Below, one piece after another: positions 12,001-18,969 of a stretch of 64,000 bases of DNA. The translations under genes and the position numbers were made by a program. The stretch lies in assembly GCF_027111275.1 (NCBI RefSeq), contig NZ_CP114286.1, forward strand, positions 2,046,001 to 2,110,000, in the 5' to 3' direction. This stretch comes from Flavobacterium luteolum (GTDB taxonomy: Bacteria; Bacteroidota; Bacteroidia; Flavobacteriales; Flavobacteriaceae). The notes under the pieces were generated by a model, which was not told the origin of the DNA, did no database searches, and worked only from the letters and a program-made list of their open reading frames with translations. Numbering within the stretch: position 1 is the first letter of the stretch; each line of letters begins with the position of its first letter.

Positions 12001-12439
12001 AATTGTCTGCTGTATTGGCACAATTTCCGTTTGTATTTGGCGTACATCCTCCTGTACGTTTCATCCATACAATAGAAGTTGCATTTTTTATTTCCGTATC
12101 AATTTCTCTTGTTTCGTTGCCTCCGCACAAGAAAAGTTTTGGAAGCTCTGCACCATCATTAGGACAGATTGACACAGTACCTGCATAAGGATACTGAGCA
12201 TATTTTTTAATCGGATTCGGAATAGTTGGAGGCGTAGTCATTTTGCCTGTAAGCGTGTCCGAACTAGCATCAAAACTAATCTGATTGTTAAACTGATTAT
12301 TTGCTTTTAAGAATAAGTTCTCATTCGAGCTTGACTTAAGTTTTGAATTGAAAGCAACCCAATTTTGCGCGTAGGAGGCAAAATTGAATAGCAGAGCTAA
12401 AACAAAAATCAGCGTTCTTAAAGTAGTAGGTTTTTTCAT
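1..12439 (-). CDS. sprB: Giant gliding adhesin SprB, 5' part (runs off the left edge)
   Basis: At least 4146 codons are open without a stop; the 3' end is outside the window. The product starts MKKPTTLRTLIFVLALLF and continues to a signal-peptidase-like ASYAQ, so it is exported. After an N-terminal region of about 700 residues, residues ~700-915 form an inserted block that opens with DESFGSG and closes with AIDDIKVF, as in jelly-roll carbohydrate-binding modules. From there to the edge it is a run of 80-100-residue SprB-type repeats, by eye about 35, each ending in a DxxGC-like turn and often GGxxPYxY or YTVTVTD. SprB is the mobile cell-surface adhesin of gliding flavobacteria, exported by the type IX system and driven along the cell. 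An in-frame ATG two codons upstream (12445) is an alternative start. It lies 118 bp after sprD. Its C-terminal sorting domain should lie to the left. Confidence 0.88.
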   Translation of the reverse strand, partial: MKKPTTLRTLIFVLALLFNFASYAQNWVAFNSKLKSSSNENLFLKANNQFNNQISFDASSDTLTGKMTTPPTIPNPIKKYAQYPYAGTVSICPNDGAELPKLFLCGGNETREIDTEIKNATSIVWMKRTGGCTPNTNGNCANTADNCTWADVVGGQKFIASSAGEYKVVIKYPDASVFTFYFNVYKSEVDPTGITKTNIVRSSDGSCVIPGRIVSGGFSDLYEYSFTTNPAPNTWQDSNTFITPDADTYNVFIRLKAAPAGCVFSVKNIVVSTTTFSTSLTATQPACVSNNSQGKIKVTANTANNEYVYQLFRSSNLTTPIDFSQQKSIAEHEFIGLSAGNYTVVTTVKNTGSGTCEVKNSQSIEIKAANTLNNTSSITRTFKVCETGILQGNANGGAGTSYRYFVSYNGGAFTLVPNNRVIIDKGGQYIMRVEDLNGCSAEKTFDVANVDKPVYTISTTTDNICNPSGTIKITVSNKNGYNTIQYSKDAGLTWQDGNFTTGTGITYPGLEGGSYDVMIRYRTGSKGSYCEDALNTITIGTTTALTASAGVAALPGCDPYPDYGIVRITNPQGGTPPYEYYFNTDAINGSGWTTSNVGYLKEGGPYTVSIRDKNGCKFDMTGIRIDGKPTEPSITKGPITYNCDGTATQTVLVNNGAGDPRYTFQYYLDGNPNPNTAQPNVFLNVPQGQHFITVDYNVKSASTYSNLLDESFGSGPNTTSPGINTFYYCFERQIPDRPDTYCNGSYAINDGDYSVTSSINQDATSGWSWRYPVDHTSIVKGVKDPKGRFLAVNIGSLIPTSTILYEKEINDVIPNQPIMFEFYAMNLMKPGAGKKDPNLTIALVDGAGNEISSFATGSIDRSATDRDWIKYPKTPITLDPGNYTKLRLIVRSSVQEDSGNDVAIDDIKVFQVPRVCGAQFKWDFTITPPPPFIAHVENLKGESCFGAKDGSFDIFGENFTGEFYYSINNQEPWIKSTKDRVTIGPLSAATYSVRVRKDPTSQGCDFDIPTTVPSPAQLKFTVDATTATCDKKAVVTATSIIGGTAPFNLVLTDKATGATQPFNLDPTDLLYKVFDVKPGNYTVSATDKNSCQADKSTDITVNGSTEPKAEIQSTSNLCFTENNGASIVILIKDGVGPFKYRVKRNGGNYSDYSDQFTTRTFTHNVTATGNYEFEILDMNSKCSAEVVSQQIEPQLGAKTAVISALSCKQTGSEATIEVTIEGGVAPYNYVVKNTLDKVVASGTTTNPVFQYSTTIDDTYTFEITDKNSCPTSIARKVDALVKPTATAHPHDPLCFGGKGSVDLEGLTGLAPFKFDFNGSGTFTDQTNYTGLTPGTTYTYIVKDANDCTRSYDFKINEPAEIKGTATIDPVYNCDHPATITVSGVVGGTGTYKYTLLRNNVAVVGPQDSNVFTGINVAGDYTVRITDANSCSVVVNAGTINKLNPPAAMTITTTTAATCPNNKGSVTITNVKDAAGVAITGTLEYRIIAPITAGPNSTGIFNGLDANVEYTFEVRDANQCKFTDKHTIAPPASFTVEGTPGTVTCFNATDGTASYTVTGIAIGTNYSYVVDSRAPVTGTAASNPFVLNVTGLTAGSHRITVTNSTTNCPIIEDVTVGGPTAALKLNDPDLTHVTCKVKGTATIHAVDGSGSYTYTVTPTSPGGTAKVQVNNNVFTNLNAGDYSVSVTDLTGCKVDGQNFTINGSVNPEAEISVTSSYCAGGTGAILIATPKNAPKPNPNYEYKLNSGNYQPSGTFAGLTPGKYTITVRDIVTGCTADLAEEIISAPLSAKAAIDTDLTCDPTNPEAVIGVTIQDGYPDYTYLVNTTGAPFTGTPIPVGPGLNKFTYKALAGTYYFQITDSKGCSIVVSQTVNSTVKPTFTAKPNEILCKSATTGTITITASPAGSFTYEVTPVTPSGTKITQTTNLFENLGAGTYSVVVIDAKKCASDPQTITIKEPVNPLIADANVDVKLTCDASNNAQKATIKVTASGGTPYPAPNLYRYSYNGQTPVISDTYSTNIAGNVSVTVYDANGCHVDVTGGVEIEKLDPPTGLTITASNVITCDVNSADLKLEFTKGVGPFTYEITSPSAVSVSDANRDHTFTGLTPAHYYFKVTDANKCTVVGDFEILDVVKIQATGSIVSNVTCNGLSNGSINFTISGNLTGGYTTKLVGSISGDILLTPSITPSPSNPANDVVTYTGLKGGEKYTFTVTNKVTKCIATSEVTLADPVLVEITKVTGTKVFCTPHVSTTIVVTAQGGKAPLKYAVVKAGDTPIATDYVSNNTFIKDTSVDGLDYDVYVQDGNSCPAQTSISITKDDSPKIDPVTDPLCYAGAAFDVKITGSVYSGSTTKLYGLNGVYNTNDTKSITAPGKYTLGIKDDNGCEDTTIITVNDQLKITVTPVKDLTCAVLPPYTTTDAQFTLSAEGGVGPYTYKVSRNGGGFTTTGITGSTFSTSLDGDYKFEATDSNTPACSIISEVVKVSPIEPPVILTAVQSQKILCPTESTGAIKVTLDTSKGASPFTYKVELLDAPFTDFGSQMTGLPAGHYKVTVTDSKGCFDDELVEIIKPKPIVVDYEIIGIKCDPAGGMAKGSIIIHSVTGGTVTSPGVPGSTGYSYYVTGTNYNKSELNTDGTTSVTFSIVDFGLYKIVVKDENGCSVEFPDELVTSPPNKLAITVTYPPTNCDTTAPGGGGGSAVVKVGSAFSGTGPFFFRIYDGTNATYPGPGWQAEEVDIVTGDRLKQTTFTNLTPGVTYTYVVYDDQSKCYYYETGAPAIPSNSTLTASNIVPQNVTCSDVTDGNVTFTVNSIYTTATNLTYTIFNGLTLTSTGVTGSGTVPAAVGGVPGTVTITSPSALDLGYYYVLIKEVGATPNQGCSIATTNFKIDKSTKLLRIGASVDLNATCSKLGTISASAQDGTSPYTYQAVASGTAYDPTKWDNKNSFNLAGSVGAGTSYDVYVKDANGCIKYTTIALPQDPIPAFTLDIVDNCAAEGSFEVEVTETTKGKEPYYISVNGKTFVPIGTLPYTIKNLSSGPVDVIIKDFNGCETPVVKSPITPTPKANAEVTTDLVCDATGAAGPNAIITVTITNGTGTPNFAYAVKKGTGTFSGDTPILPAGSRTFTYPVSATDADTYVFLIKDANGCSVETTPVSVDPLVPIVADATPTQPLCFGGEGTMLLSAKGGKGKYEYTLLRTSPAGGTLMTQSTPLFTNLIAGDYTYTVKDELGCIVTGTQTLGQPTELILDTPTIDQPLCGANNAPQQAKVVLAAHGGTGAYEYSFNNSDFSADTNIFYVDQNGASQTIQYAIRDENGCPKTSTVTILWLDPPTKFDLDQPDPITCIDGNTDVEIKNVTGGITPLTYQIVSATGTIITQNNTNPVFTDLLPGDYIFQVTDANKCIKQIKYTVKDVIKIDIELKQAPTDITCLGAGDGKASFVVTGFESGTSASYDYVLDTDAAVTMTTGTIDLIGLAPGPHSITVTDNETGCPDTVNFDIKTVTTKLDLKVTVTPLGCKSAGAVKLEAADGWGGFVYTVTEPAPGNKVLPSNTDGIFEGLTQVGVYTASVRDANGCVETTTFELKTPIEPVASIDATSVYCYTGSGVGQGATIVVNATTPGTPEYTPVYEYSIDNGKTWHGNTFTDVAPGNYQVTVKDQYGCEAVAAVPVEIKGQIFASAKIDTEIFCGPVDGIIKLDVVGGYAPFKYTVTKDGIADPTIYTFVGNATTADHVVDGATGAGDYVFTITDSKTCAVTTKLVHVGDPTIITYTPKPTSPSCDATQGNGSNGQILVELTGAALADNQQYTYTLTPPVGLPVTQTNGLFTGLTAGTYSVTVSSARSCPVTQNNIIIDVPAAVIAKAKAADFACTPANVIKQTIVTVTGEHGAGVEIKKNFTYSNNGTNWYDENEFKVDNKPGVVQHLTYYVKDLKGCVASVDIDINPFPELISATPRTGILADCKNGGQETITVDIVGGQTPYSFEYQVSVDGASYSTPGIPVIGTNTFDYVAPTAGHKYQFKITDKNTDCTVISSAYDVKLYNIMTVTATASKMASCNTFSDGQITINIDKYTGLYDYKVFLPGNPVAVATGTNINAGTSNPYVITGLPAGKDYTVEVTQNAYPECTVTSNPVTITEPSPVDISGIVINVKNQNCNTTVA

Positions 12440-12521
12440 AATCATTTTTTGTTACTTCTGTTTATCCTCTAAGGGGCATTAGTGAATAAAAAAATTTGTA
12501 TTTGATAACATTTATTTCAAT

Positions 12522-12546
12522 GTCTCTCTTAACTTTTAAGAGAGAC
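12522..12546 (-). promoter_or_regulatory. Perfect 11-bp hairpin between sprD and sprB
   Basis: GTCTCTCTTAA pairs with TTAAGAGAGAC around a three-base loop in the sprD-sprB spacer. In the transcribed direction it is followed by ATTGAAATAAATG rather than a U run, so it does not look like a classical terminator. It could be an RNA-processing or mRNA-stability element, or a weak attenuator that sets the SprD to SprB ratio. That role is inference. Confidence 0.55.
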
Positions 12547-12557
12547 TACTGTTTTTA

Positions 12558-15500
12558 CTAATTCTCCACTTTTACAATGGCCATTCTTCCGTTGTATGGT
12601 TTATTTCCTTTTGCTTCTAAAGCTTTAGTTGCCTCTTGTAAACCATCAAACTTCTCGTAATAGATATAATATTTACTTGTTGTTACATTGTAAAAGAAAT
12701 TAATATCTGATCTTCCTGCAGCAACTGCTTTTGCTAAGAACTCATCTCGTTTCTCTACACTATTATGAACCGCGATAATCATATAATACCCGCTATCAGA
12801 ATTTTTAATATTCTTAATAATCTGCATATTTGACTGCTCTTCACCAAAATCAAAATCATTTGCTTTTAATGGTGTACTGCTCAGCTTAGTTGTTTCTTTA
12901 ATTCTCTTAAGAGCTGCAACGTCCTGCGCATATCTTCCTTCATCATTCTCATAAGCTGCACGTTTAATTCTACGTTTACGCTCAATCTCAGTCTCTGTTT
13001 TAATACGCTCTAAATCGGCAATTAATGCTGCGCCTTCACGCTCCATTTTTAATTGAGCCGCTTTCAATTCGTTTATCTTTTCAAGATAAGCTTTATTCAA
13101 AGGATCATCTTTAGGGAACTTTTTAAGCCTTTCGTTATAAAGATTAGTCAGTTTCGCAATCTCATTTTTCATGCTGGTATTGGCATCAGCAATCTGAATT
13201 TTCAATGCCTCAATCTGGCTGTTTTCTGCCGCTACACTCTTAAATGGTTTTGGCTCTCTATAAATACCCTTTTCACTTAAATCATTCTCCTCTTTCAAAT
13301 CGTTTAAGTCTTTCTGCTTATTCGCAACGGTAGCTTTAAACTGATTTAATAAATCCGTTTGAATGTTACTTGTACCTTCAACAGATTTAGTCAAGTTTTC
13401 GATCGCTTTTCCAGTATCATCTTTCGCTTTTGCTGCAAGTGCCGCTGCTGCTGCATCTGCTTTAGCCTGTTCTGCTGCTAATCTTGCTTGGCGCTCTTCT
13501 TCTTCACGTAGGCGTCTTGTTTCTTCTTCAGCTTTCAACTTTTCTGTAGCTTCAGCATCCGCTTTTGCTTTTGCTTCTGCCAAAAGTCTTGCTTGTTCAG
13601 CTGCCATATCGGCTTTTGCTTTTGCGTCTGCAGCAATCTTAGCTTGAAGTGCTTCTGCATCAGCTTTTGCTTTTGCGTCTGCTGCTAACTTAGCTTGACG
13701 AGCCTCTTCATCTAATCTAGCTTTTTCTTCAGCAACTTGTTTAGCTTTTAATGCCTCAGCGTCTGCCTTAGCTTTTGCATCAGCAGCAAGTTTAGCTTGA
13801 AGCGCTTCAGCATCTGCTTTTGCTTTTGCATCGGCAGCCAATTTCGCCTGACGAGCTTCTTCATCTAATCTAGCTTTTTCTTCCGCTGCTTGTTTCGCTT
13901 TTAATACTTCAGCGTCTGCTTTTGCTTTTGCTGTAGCTTCTGCATCGGCTTTTACTTTTGCATCAGCTAATAATTTTGCCTGTAAAGCCTCCATATCCGC
14001 TTTTGCTTTTGCATCGGCTGCCAGTTTAGCTTGTAATGCTTCTGCATCTGCTTTCGCTTTTGCATCTGCCGCCAATTTGGCTTGGCGCGCTTCTTCTTCA
14101 ACTCTAGCTTTTTCTTCAGCAACTTGTTTAGCTTGCAATGCTTCTGCATCGGCTTTAGCTTTCGCTTCTGCTGCTAATCTTGCTTTTTCTGCCTCAGCAT
14201 CAGCTTTGGCTTTTGCTTCTGCAGCTAATTTTGCCTGACGAGCTTCTTCTTCTACTCTCGCTTTTTCTTCGGCAGCTTGTTTAACGCGTAAAGCTTCTGC
14301 ATCTGCTTTAGCTTTGGCTTCTGCCGCTAATCTTACTTTCTCTGCTTCGGCGTCAGCTTTTGCTTTCGCTTCTGCTGCTAATCTTGCTTTCTCTGCTTCC
14401 GCATCTGCTTTCGCTTTTGCATCGGCTGCTAACTTAGCCTGGCGAGCATCTTCCTCTTCTTGTAATTTTTTCGCTTCTGCTTCTGCCTTAGCTTTTGCTG
14501 TAGCTTCTGCATCGGCTTTTACTCTAGCATCTGCAATTAATTTAGCCTGTAAGGCTTCCATATCTACTTTCGCTTTTGCGTCGGCTGCCAATCTAGCTTG
14601 CTCTGCTTCTGCATCTGCTTTCGCTTTTGCGTCGGCGGCCAATCTAACTTTCTCTGCTTCGGCGTCTGCTTTTGCTTTAGCATCAGCTGCTAATTTTGCT
14701 TTAGCTGCTGCTTCTGCATCTGCTTTCGCTTTTGCGTCGGCTACAAGTTTAGCTTGAAGTGCTTCTGCATCTGCTTTTGCTTTTGCTTCAGCATTTAATT
14801 GTGCCTGACGAGCATCTTCAGCTTGTTTTATTCTTAGTGCTTCGGCATCTGCTTTTGCTTTCGCTTCAGCAGCGATAAGCGCTTGTCTTGCTTCTTCATC
14901 TGCCTTAACTTTCGCTTCAGCAGCTAATTTTTCTCTAAGTGCAGCTTCTTCTGCCGCTTTTGCTTTCGCATCTGCCGCCAATTTAGCTTTGTTTGCAGCA
15001 TCGATAGAAGATTTTGTTTTAGTTTCTGCAGCCGCTTTTGCTTTTGCTTCAGCAGCTAATCTTGCTTGCAATGCATCTGAATCTGCTTTCGCTTTAGCAT
15101 CTGCTGCTAATATTGATTGCATATCTGCAGCCTCTGCTTTTGCTTTTGCATCTGCTTTACGTTTTGCTTCGGCAGCATCGGCTTTTGCTTTAGTATCTGC
15201 AATTAATTTTAATCTTGCTGCTTCAGCATCTGCTTTTGTTTTTTCTGCTGCTGCCAATCTTGCCTGTCTTGCGGCTTCAGCATCTGCTTTAACTTTTTCT
15301 GCTGCAGCTAATCTCATTTTTGCAGCAGCTTCTGAATTTGCTCTTGCTCTTTCAATTGCAAGCTGTGCTGCTGTTTTTTGCTCTGTTGGTGCAGCTGCAT
15401 TTGCAGCGGCTGCTTTAGCTTTTGCAGCTTCAGCATCTGCTTTGGCTTTATCGGCTGCTGCTACTTTTACTTGTAAAGCTTCCGCATCTGCTTTGGCTTT

Positions 15501-17012
15501 AGCATCTGCAGCTAATTTTATTTTTAATGCTTCAGCATCTGCTTGTGCTTTATCTGCAGCGAGCTGTTCTGGAGTTTTCTGTACAACTGCACCAGATTTG
15601 TTTGCTGCGGCTTGAGCTCTTGCTGCGGCTGCCGCATCTACTCTTGCTTTGTTATCAGCGGCTAGTTTTATTCTGCGTTCTTCTGCATCTGCTCTAGCTT
15701 TATCAGCAGCAAGTTGTGCTTGTGTTTTTTGTGTTTCTGCTACGGCTTTATTTGCTGCAGCAGTTTGTGCTCTTGCTGCCGCTGCGGCATCTGCTTTAGC
15801 TTTTGCCTCGGCAGCTAATCTTATTTTAACAGCCTCTGCATCTGCTTTGGCCTTATTATCTGCTTCTAATTTTGCTTTTGCTGCAGCTTCAGCATCTGCT
15901 CTCACTTTTTCAGCTGCCGCAAGTCTTGCTTGTTTTGCTTCAGCATCTGCTTTAGCTTTTGATTCTGCAGCCAATCTATTCTTTTCGGCGATTTCTGCTC
16001 TGTTAACTTGAGTCGCTTCCGATTGCGGTTTTGCTGGTACTGGTTTTGGTTTCGCAGGATCAACTAAAGAACCTTCATCATCATCTCCATAGTAGTAATT
16101 TCTATTTTTGAATTTATACGCAATAGCAAATTCATGAGAACCACCTAAGTTTGAGAAATTACCCATTCCTCTTTCGTAATTGTACTCAATAGCAATACTC
16201 GGCGTAATGTTAACTCCAAGTCCTGCAGAAACTCCATATAATGTGTTATAACCTAACTGGACCCAAACTCCCTGCTGAAGTGAAAGCATCCCAAGTCCAG
16301 AAATAACTGTTTTATCCTTTTTAATTTCTGTTCTTACAATTCCAGAAAATTTACTTCTGTCAAAAAAGCCATAACTATCAATATATCCTGTATACATGGC
16401 ATGCAATTGAATTGCTCTTTCTGGATCTTCCTTTACCATTCCAGATCCAAAATTGTAAAGAACTAAATTGTTAATTGCTAATCCGAAATCTAAAAATTCT
16501 GTACCATAATTAATCCCTGGATTTACAGTCAGTAATGTGCTTTTTGGAAAATCCCCTGATAGAATAGTAGAATCATCTGATATAATTTTTCCTGTATTTA
16601 TACCGCTTTGATAAATTCCTACATTTAAACCAAAAGTCAAATTACTAGCTTCTTCCAGAACAATATTGTGAGCGAAATTGGCAACTCCGCCAAAGACAGT
16701 CATCAAACCATAATTCTGTTGAAATAAGCCTACAGCAAATGCTTCATTTTCTCTAAATCGGCCAGAATAGTTGGCCAAATAAGTCTGCGGAGCATTATCA
16801 AACTGCACCCATTGCCTCTTATTATAGAAACTTGCGTATGGGTTCGATTCTCTAACAAAACTGAAAGTTGGGTTAATTAAATATCTATTAAACTTTAAAG
16901 AATTTCTTATGGGTAATGAAAACGAAACAACTCCATCCTCAGAAGCTTCTTGAGAATAGAGTACATTTGATAAACCGTAAAATAACGTGATGAATAGTAA
17001 AATTTTCTTCAT
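12558..17012 (-). CDS. sprD: Gliding motility protein SprD: PorP/SprF-like barrel, very long Ala-rich helix, SPOR-like end
   Basis: 1484 residues. A signal peptide (MKKILLFITLFYGLSNVLYSQ) precedes a PorP/SprF-like outer-membrane domain (about 25-325) whose end reads ITPSIAIEYNYERGMG and SHEFAIAYKFKNRNYYYG. Residues ~330-1190 are almost pure A, K, D, E, L and R, built on a 17-residue unit of the type EAEKVRLAADAKAKADA (51 bp in DNA). A second charged helical stretch follows. The last ~80 residues (SGYYMIIAVHNSVEKRDEFL onward) look like a SPOR domain, which in other proteins binds denuded peptidoglycan. In F. johnsoniae SprD supports SprB function without being essential. The gene starts one base after the sprC stop. 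The repeat keeps other frames open on the plus strand; these are shadows. The order SprC-SprD-SprB supports the name. Confidence 0.83.
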   Translation of the reverse strand: MKKILLFITLFYGLSNVLYSQEASEDGVVSFSLPIRNSLKFNRYLINPTFSFVRESNPYASFYNKRQWVQFDNAPQTYLANYSGRFRENEAFAVGLFQQNYGLMTVFGGVANFAHNIVLEEASNLTFGLNVGIYQSGINTGKIISDDSTILSGDFPKSTLLTVNPGINYGTEFLDFGLAINNLVLYNFGSGMVKEDPERAIQLHAMYTGYIDSYGFFDRSKFSGIVRTEIKKDKTVISGLGMLSLQQGVWVQLGYNTLYGVSAGLGVNITPSIAIEYNYERGMGNFSNLGGSHEFAIAYKFKNRNYYYGDDDEGSLVDPAKPKPVPAKPQSEATQVNRAEIAEKNRLAAESKAKADAEAKQARLAAAEKVRADAEAAAKAKLEADNKAKADAEAVKIRLAAEAKAKADAAAAARAQTAAANKAVAETQKTQAQLAADKARADAEERRIKLAADNKARVDAAAAARAQAAANKSGAVVQKTPEQLAADKAQADAEALKIKLAADAKAKADAEALQVKVAAADKAKADAEAAKAKAAAANAAAPTEQKTAAQLAIERARANSEAAAKMRLAAAEKVKADAEAARQARLAAAEKTKADAEAARLKLIADTKAKADAAEAKRKADAKAKAEAADMQSILAADAKAKADSDALQARLAAEAKAKAAAETKTKSSIDAANKAKLAADAKAKAAEEAALREKLAAEAKVKADEEARQALIAAEAKAKADAEALRIKQAEDARQAQLNAEAKAKADAEALQAKLVADAKAKADAEAAAKAKLAADAKAKADAEAEKVRLAADAKAKADAEAEQARLAADAKAKVDMEALQAKLIADARVKADAEATAKAKAEAEAKKLQEEEDARQAKLAADAKAKADAEAEKARLAAEAKAKADAEAEKVRLAAEAKAKADAEALRVKQAAEEKARVEEEARQAKLAAEAKAKADAEAEKARLAAEAKAKADAEALQAKQVAEEKARVEEEARQAKLAADAKAKADAEALQAKLAADAKAKADMEALQAKLLADAKVKADAEATAKAKADAEVLKAKQAAEEKARLDEEARQAKLAADAKAKADAEALQAKLAADAKAKADAEALKAKQVAEEKARLDEEARQAKLAADAKAKADAEALQAKIAADAKAKADMAAEQARLLAEAKAKADAEATEKLKAEEETRRLREEEERQARLAAEQAKADAAAAALAAKAKDDTGKAIENLTKSVEGTSNIQTDLLNQFKATVANKQKDLNDLKEENDLSEKGIYREPKPFKSVAAENSQIEALKIQIADANTSMKNEIAKLTNLYNERLKKFPKDDPLNKAYLEKINELKAAQLKMEREGAALIADLERIKTETEIERKRRIKRAAYENDEGRYAQDVAALKRIKETTKLSSTPLKANDFDFGEEQSNMQIIKNIKNSDSGYYMIIAVHNSVEKRDEFLAKAVAAGRSDINFFYNVTTSKYYIYYEKFDGLQEATKALEAKGNKPYNGRMAIVKVEN

Positions 17013-17013
17013 A

Positions 17014-18462
17014 TTATTTTATAACCGTTATTGATCCTTTTTTTTCACCTGCATCGCCTTGAATGACATAGTAATAAACGGGATTTACATTTTTAAAATC
17101 TATATTGTTTTGAGGCCAATCGCCTTGGTAATTCACTACATCCAGAACTTTATCACCGTTTGAACTAATGATGATTACCTTTGTATTTGCATTTTTATAT
17201 TCATCTGGAATATTCCAGTACGGATTCATTCCGCTTAGTTTAATAATGTTTGGAATAACACTAGCTGGGCCAGACTCTCCATTTATTCTAAATGAAAATT
17301 CTCTATTTGCGATACAGCCAGATGCTTGAGAAATTTTTACTTTATAATTACCTTTAACAGCTACCACATAAGAACTAGATGTTTCATTAGGAATTAAATT
17401 GTCATTTAAATACCACTCATAAGTAGGATTAGTAGCATCTGTAGTTACAGATACATTTAATGTTTCACCTTCACTTAATTTGTAACCATCTTGAACATCT
17501 ATTTTTGCTTCGAAACCGTTGCTTTGAAGATTAATACTTCCAGTAGCTGAACATCCTCCAAAATCTACATCGACAGAATAAACTCCAGATTCGTTTGTTG
17601 AATAGGTTCTATTAGTAGCGCCATTAATTAGATTACCATCTTTTTTCCATTGATATTTATTTCCTGATGTCGCGGTTAAAACTGTCCCCGTACCACTAGC
17701 ACAAAATGGGTTTCCAAGACTAGAATTGATAGTAACAGCCGAACCTGAACTAGAAGAAACAACATCAACTCTATTAGAACTAATATTGCTTGCAGTACAA
17801 ACTCCGTAATCAATTTCAGAATAATATTGCCCTGGACTATTAACTACTAAGGAGCTTCCTGATTGCCCAGAAATAATAGCACCATCCTTATACCATTTAT
17901 ATTTAAGTGATGGATAATTTGCAGGTGAGGAATTTACATCTGAAGGTGTTTCATTATAAACAGATAATGTAATACTTCCAGATGAACAAATTGCTGCAGA
18001 TGTATTTTTGTTATTAATGAAATAAGCCGCTTCATAAGGTTTATAATAAGCTCCTATAGAAGTATTTCCTAAAGAGTTTCTAAATCTCTGGCTAACCGTA
18101 CCTGTAGAGCTTTTGATTCTTAAACCATAAATATCAGAACCAGCTAAATCAGTAGGCACAGCAAACTTGATAGTCTGCTGCGTTGCTGATGTATTTATTA
18201 CTTGAAGAGTTGTAGTAGCGGTTGGAGTTGTAAAACTACCTGTATTATCTGAAAGTTCTACCTGAAAGGTAGTTCCTACAGGAAAATCTATATAACTAAA
18301 AGTTGCAAAAAACTCATTGAAAGAACTACCAGCACAAAGTTTCTCTAAACCATCTAACTGTTGAGGAACTATCGTTTGGGCATAGGAATTCGATCTAGCA
18401 AAAAGTAAAATGCTAAATAATATTATAACTTTAAAAAAAGATAAAGTAATTTTTTGAATCAT
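17014..18462 (-). CDS. sprC: Gliding motility protein SprC, Ig-like with degenerate type-B sorting domain
   Basis: 482 residues. The N-terminal hydrophobic segment (VIILFSILLFARSNSYAQ) is a signal peptide. The middle has several Ig/PKD-like modules with paired cysteines and phrases such as YKWYKDGAII, YQWKKDGNLI and YEWYLNDNLI. The last ~85 residues resemble the gliding-associated type-B C-terminal domain: VIPNIIKLSGMNPYWNIPDE, then VIIISSNGDKVLDV, YQGDWPQNN and a final KKGSITVIK. The usual PNGDGxNDxW box is degenerate. The protein is therefore probably exported by the type IX system and works with SprB. The start overlaps the upstream gene by four bases (ATGA), which suggests translational coupling; sprD follows directly. 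Confidence 0.8.
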   Translation of the reverse strand: MIQKITLSFFKVIILFSILLFARSNSYAQTIVPQQLDGLEKLCAGSSFNEFFATFSYIDFPVGTTFQVELSDNTGSFTTPTATTTLQVINTSATQQTIKFAVPTDLAGSDIYGLRIKSSTGTVSQRFRNSLGNTSIGAYYKPYEAAYFINNKNTSAAICSSGSITLSVYNETPSDVNSSPANYPSLKYKWYKDGAIISGQSGSSLVVNSPGQYYSEIDYGVCTASNISSNRVDVVSSSSGSAVTINSSLGNPFCASGTGTVLTATSGNKYQWKKDGNLINGATNRTYSTNESGVYSVDVDFGGCSATGSINLQSNGFEAKIDVQDGYKLSEGETLNVSVTTDATNPTYEWYLNDNLIPNETSSSYVVAVKGNYKVKISQASGCIANREFSFRINGESGPASVIPNIIKLSGMNPYWNIPDEYKNANTKVIIISSNGDKVLDVVNYQGDWPQNNIDFKNVNPVYYYVIQGDAGEKKGSITVIK

Positions 18463-18869
18463 ATAGTGCGTGTTCTTGCTAGATCTATACGCTCAAAAAA
18501 CAGGATATCTATGAATGTTTCAGAGAAATCATACTTGTAGTTTTCAATTACTTCTTTTGCAAGAATTGAAGTTGCTGCAAATGATGAATTCTCATTACAA
18601 TCATTAGATACAGTATTTGACTCAGCCGCTATAGTAAGGCTATCCTTGGGGGTGGACATCCCTACTATAGACTGATTTAAATTACTTGATTTGCCGTTTT
18701 CAATAACAGCATTATTATTGTTGATTTGGTCATTGCAAGCCAAAGTTAAACCACACTCAGAAACAGCAGCCTTAGTAGGATTTTCTGCTGTGTTCTGTGC
18801 ATATAGAGTTAACGAAATAGGCGAAACCAAAAATATTATATATAAAAAATATTTTTTCGTAGATACCAT
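18459..18869 (-). CDS. Small exported protein of the sprB operon, unknown function
   Basis: 136 residues from the preferred start at 18869; an ATG at 18908 gives 13 more residues but puts a non-signal-like stretch before the signal peptide. From 18869 the product begins MVSTKKYFLYIIFLVSPISL and then LYAQ, a clear signal peptide. The mature part is rich in N, S and T, with three cysteines and no motif I recognise. Its stop overlaps the sprC start by four bases. It sits where F. johnsoniae has a short uncharacterised gene of the sprB operon. Function unknown; membership of the motility operon is inferred from position. Confidence 0.72.
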   Translation of the reverse strand: MVSTKKYFLYIIFLVSPISLTLYAQNTAENPTKAAVSECGLTLACNDQINNNNAVIENGKSSNLNQSIVGMSTPKDSLTIAAESNTVSNDCNENSSFAATSILAKEVIENYKYDFSETFIDILFFERIDLARTRTI

Positions 18870-18969
18870 TATGTCTTGATCTTTATTTGGGCCCGTAAGA
18901 CGATACATAAATTGTGTCTGGGGACTTAATTAATAAAATTTACGCGAGGGAAATAAAAATCGAAACTAT

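Noticed and set aside
422..12188. Several plus-strand ORFs across the left 12 kb
   Set aside because: They are shadows of the giant minus-strand sprB frame, which is open throughout with signal peptide and repeats.
13053..16011. Plus-strand ORFs of alanine/serine/phenylalanine-rich protein
   Set aside because: They mirror the 51-bp repeats of sprD, which keep more than one frame free of stops.
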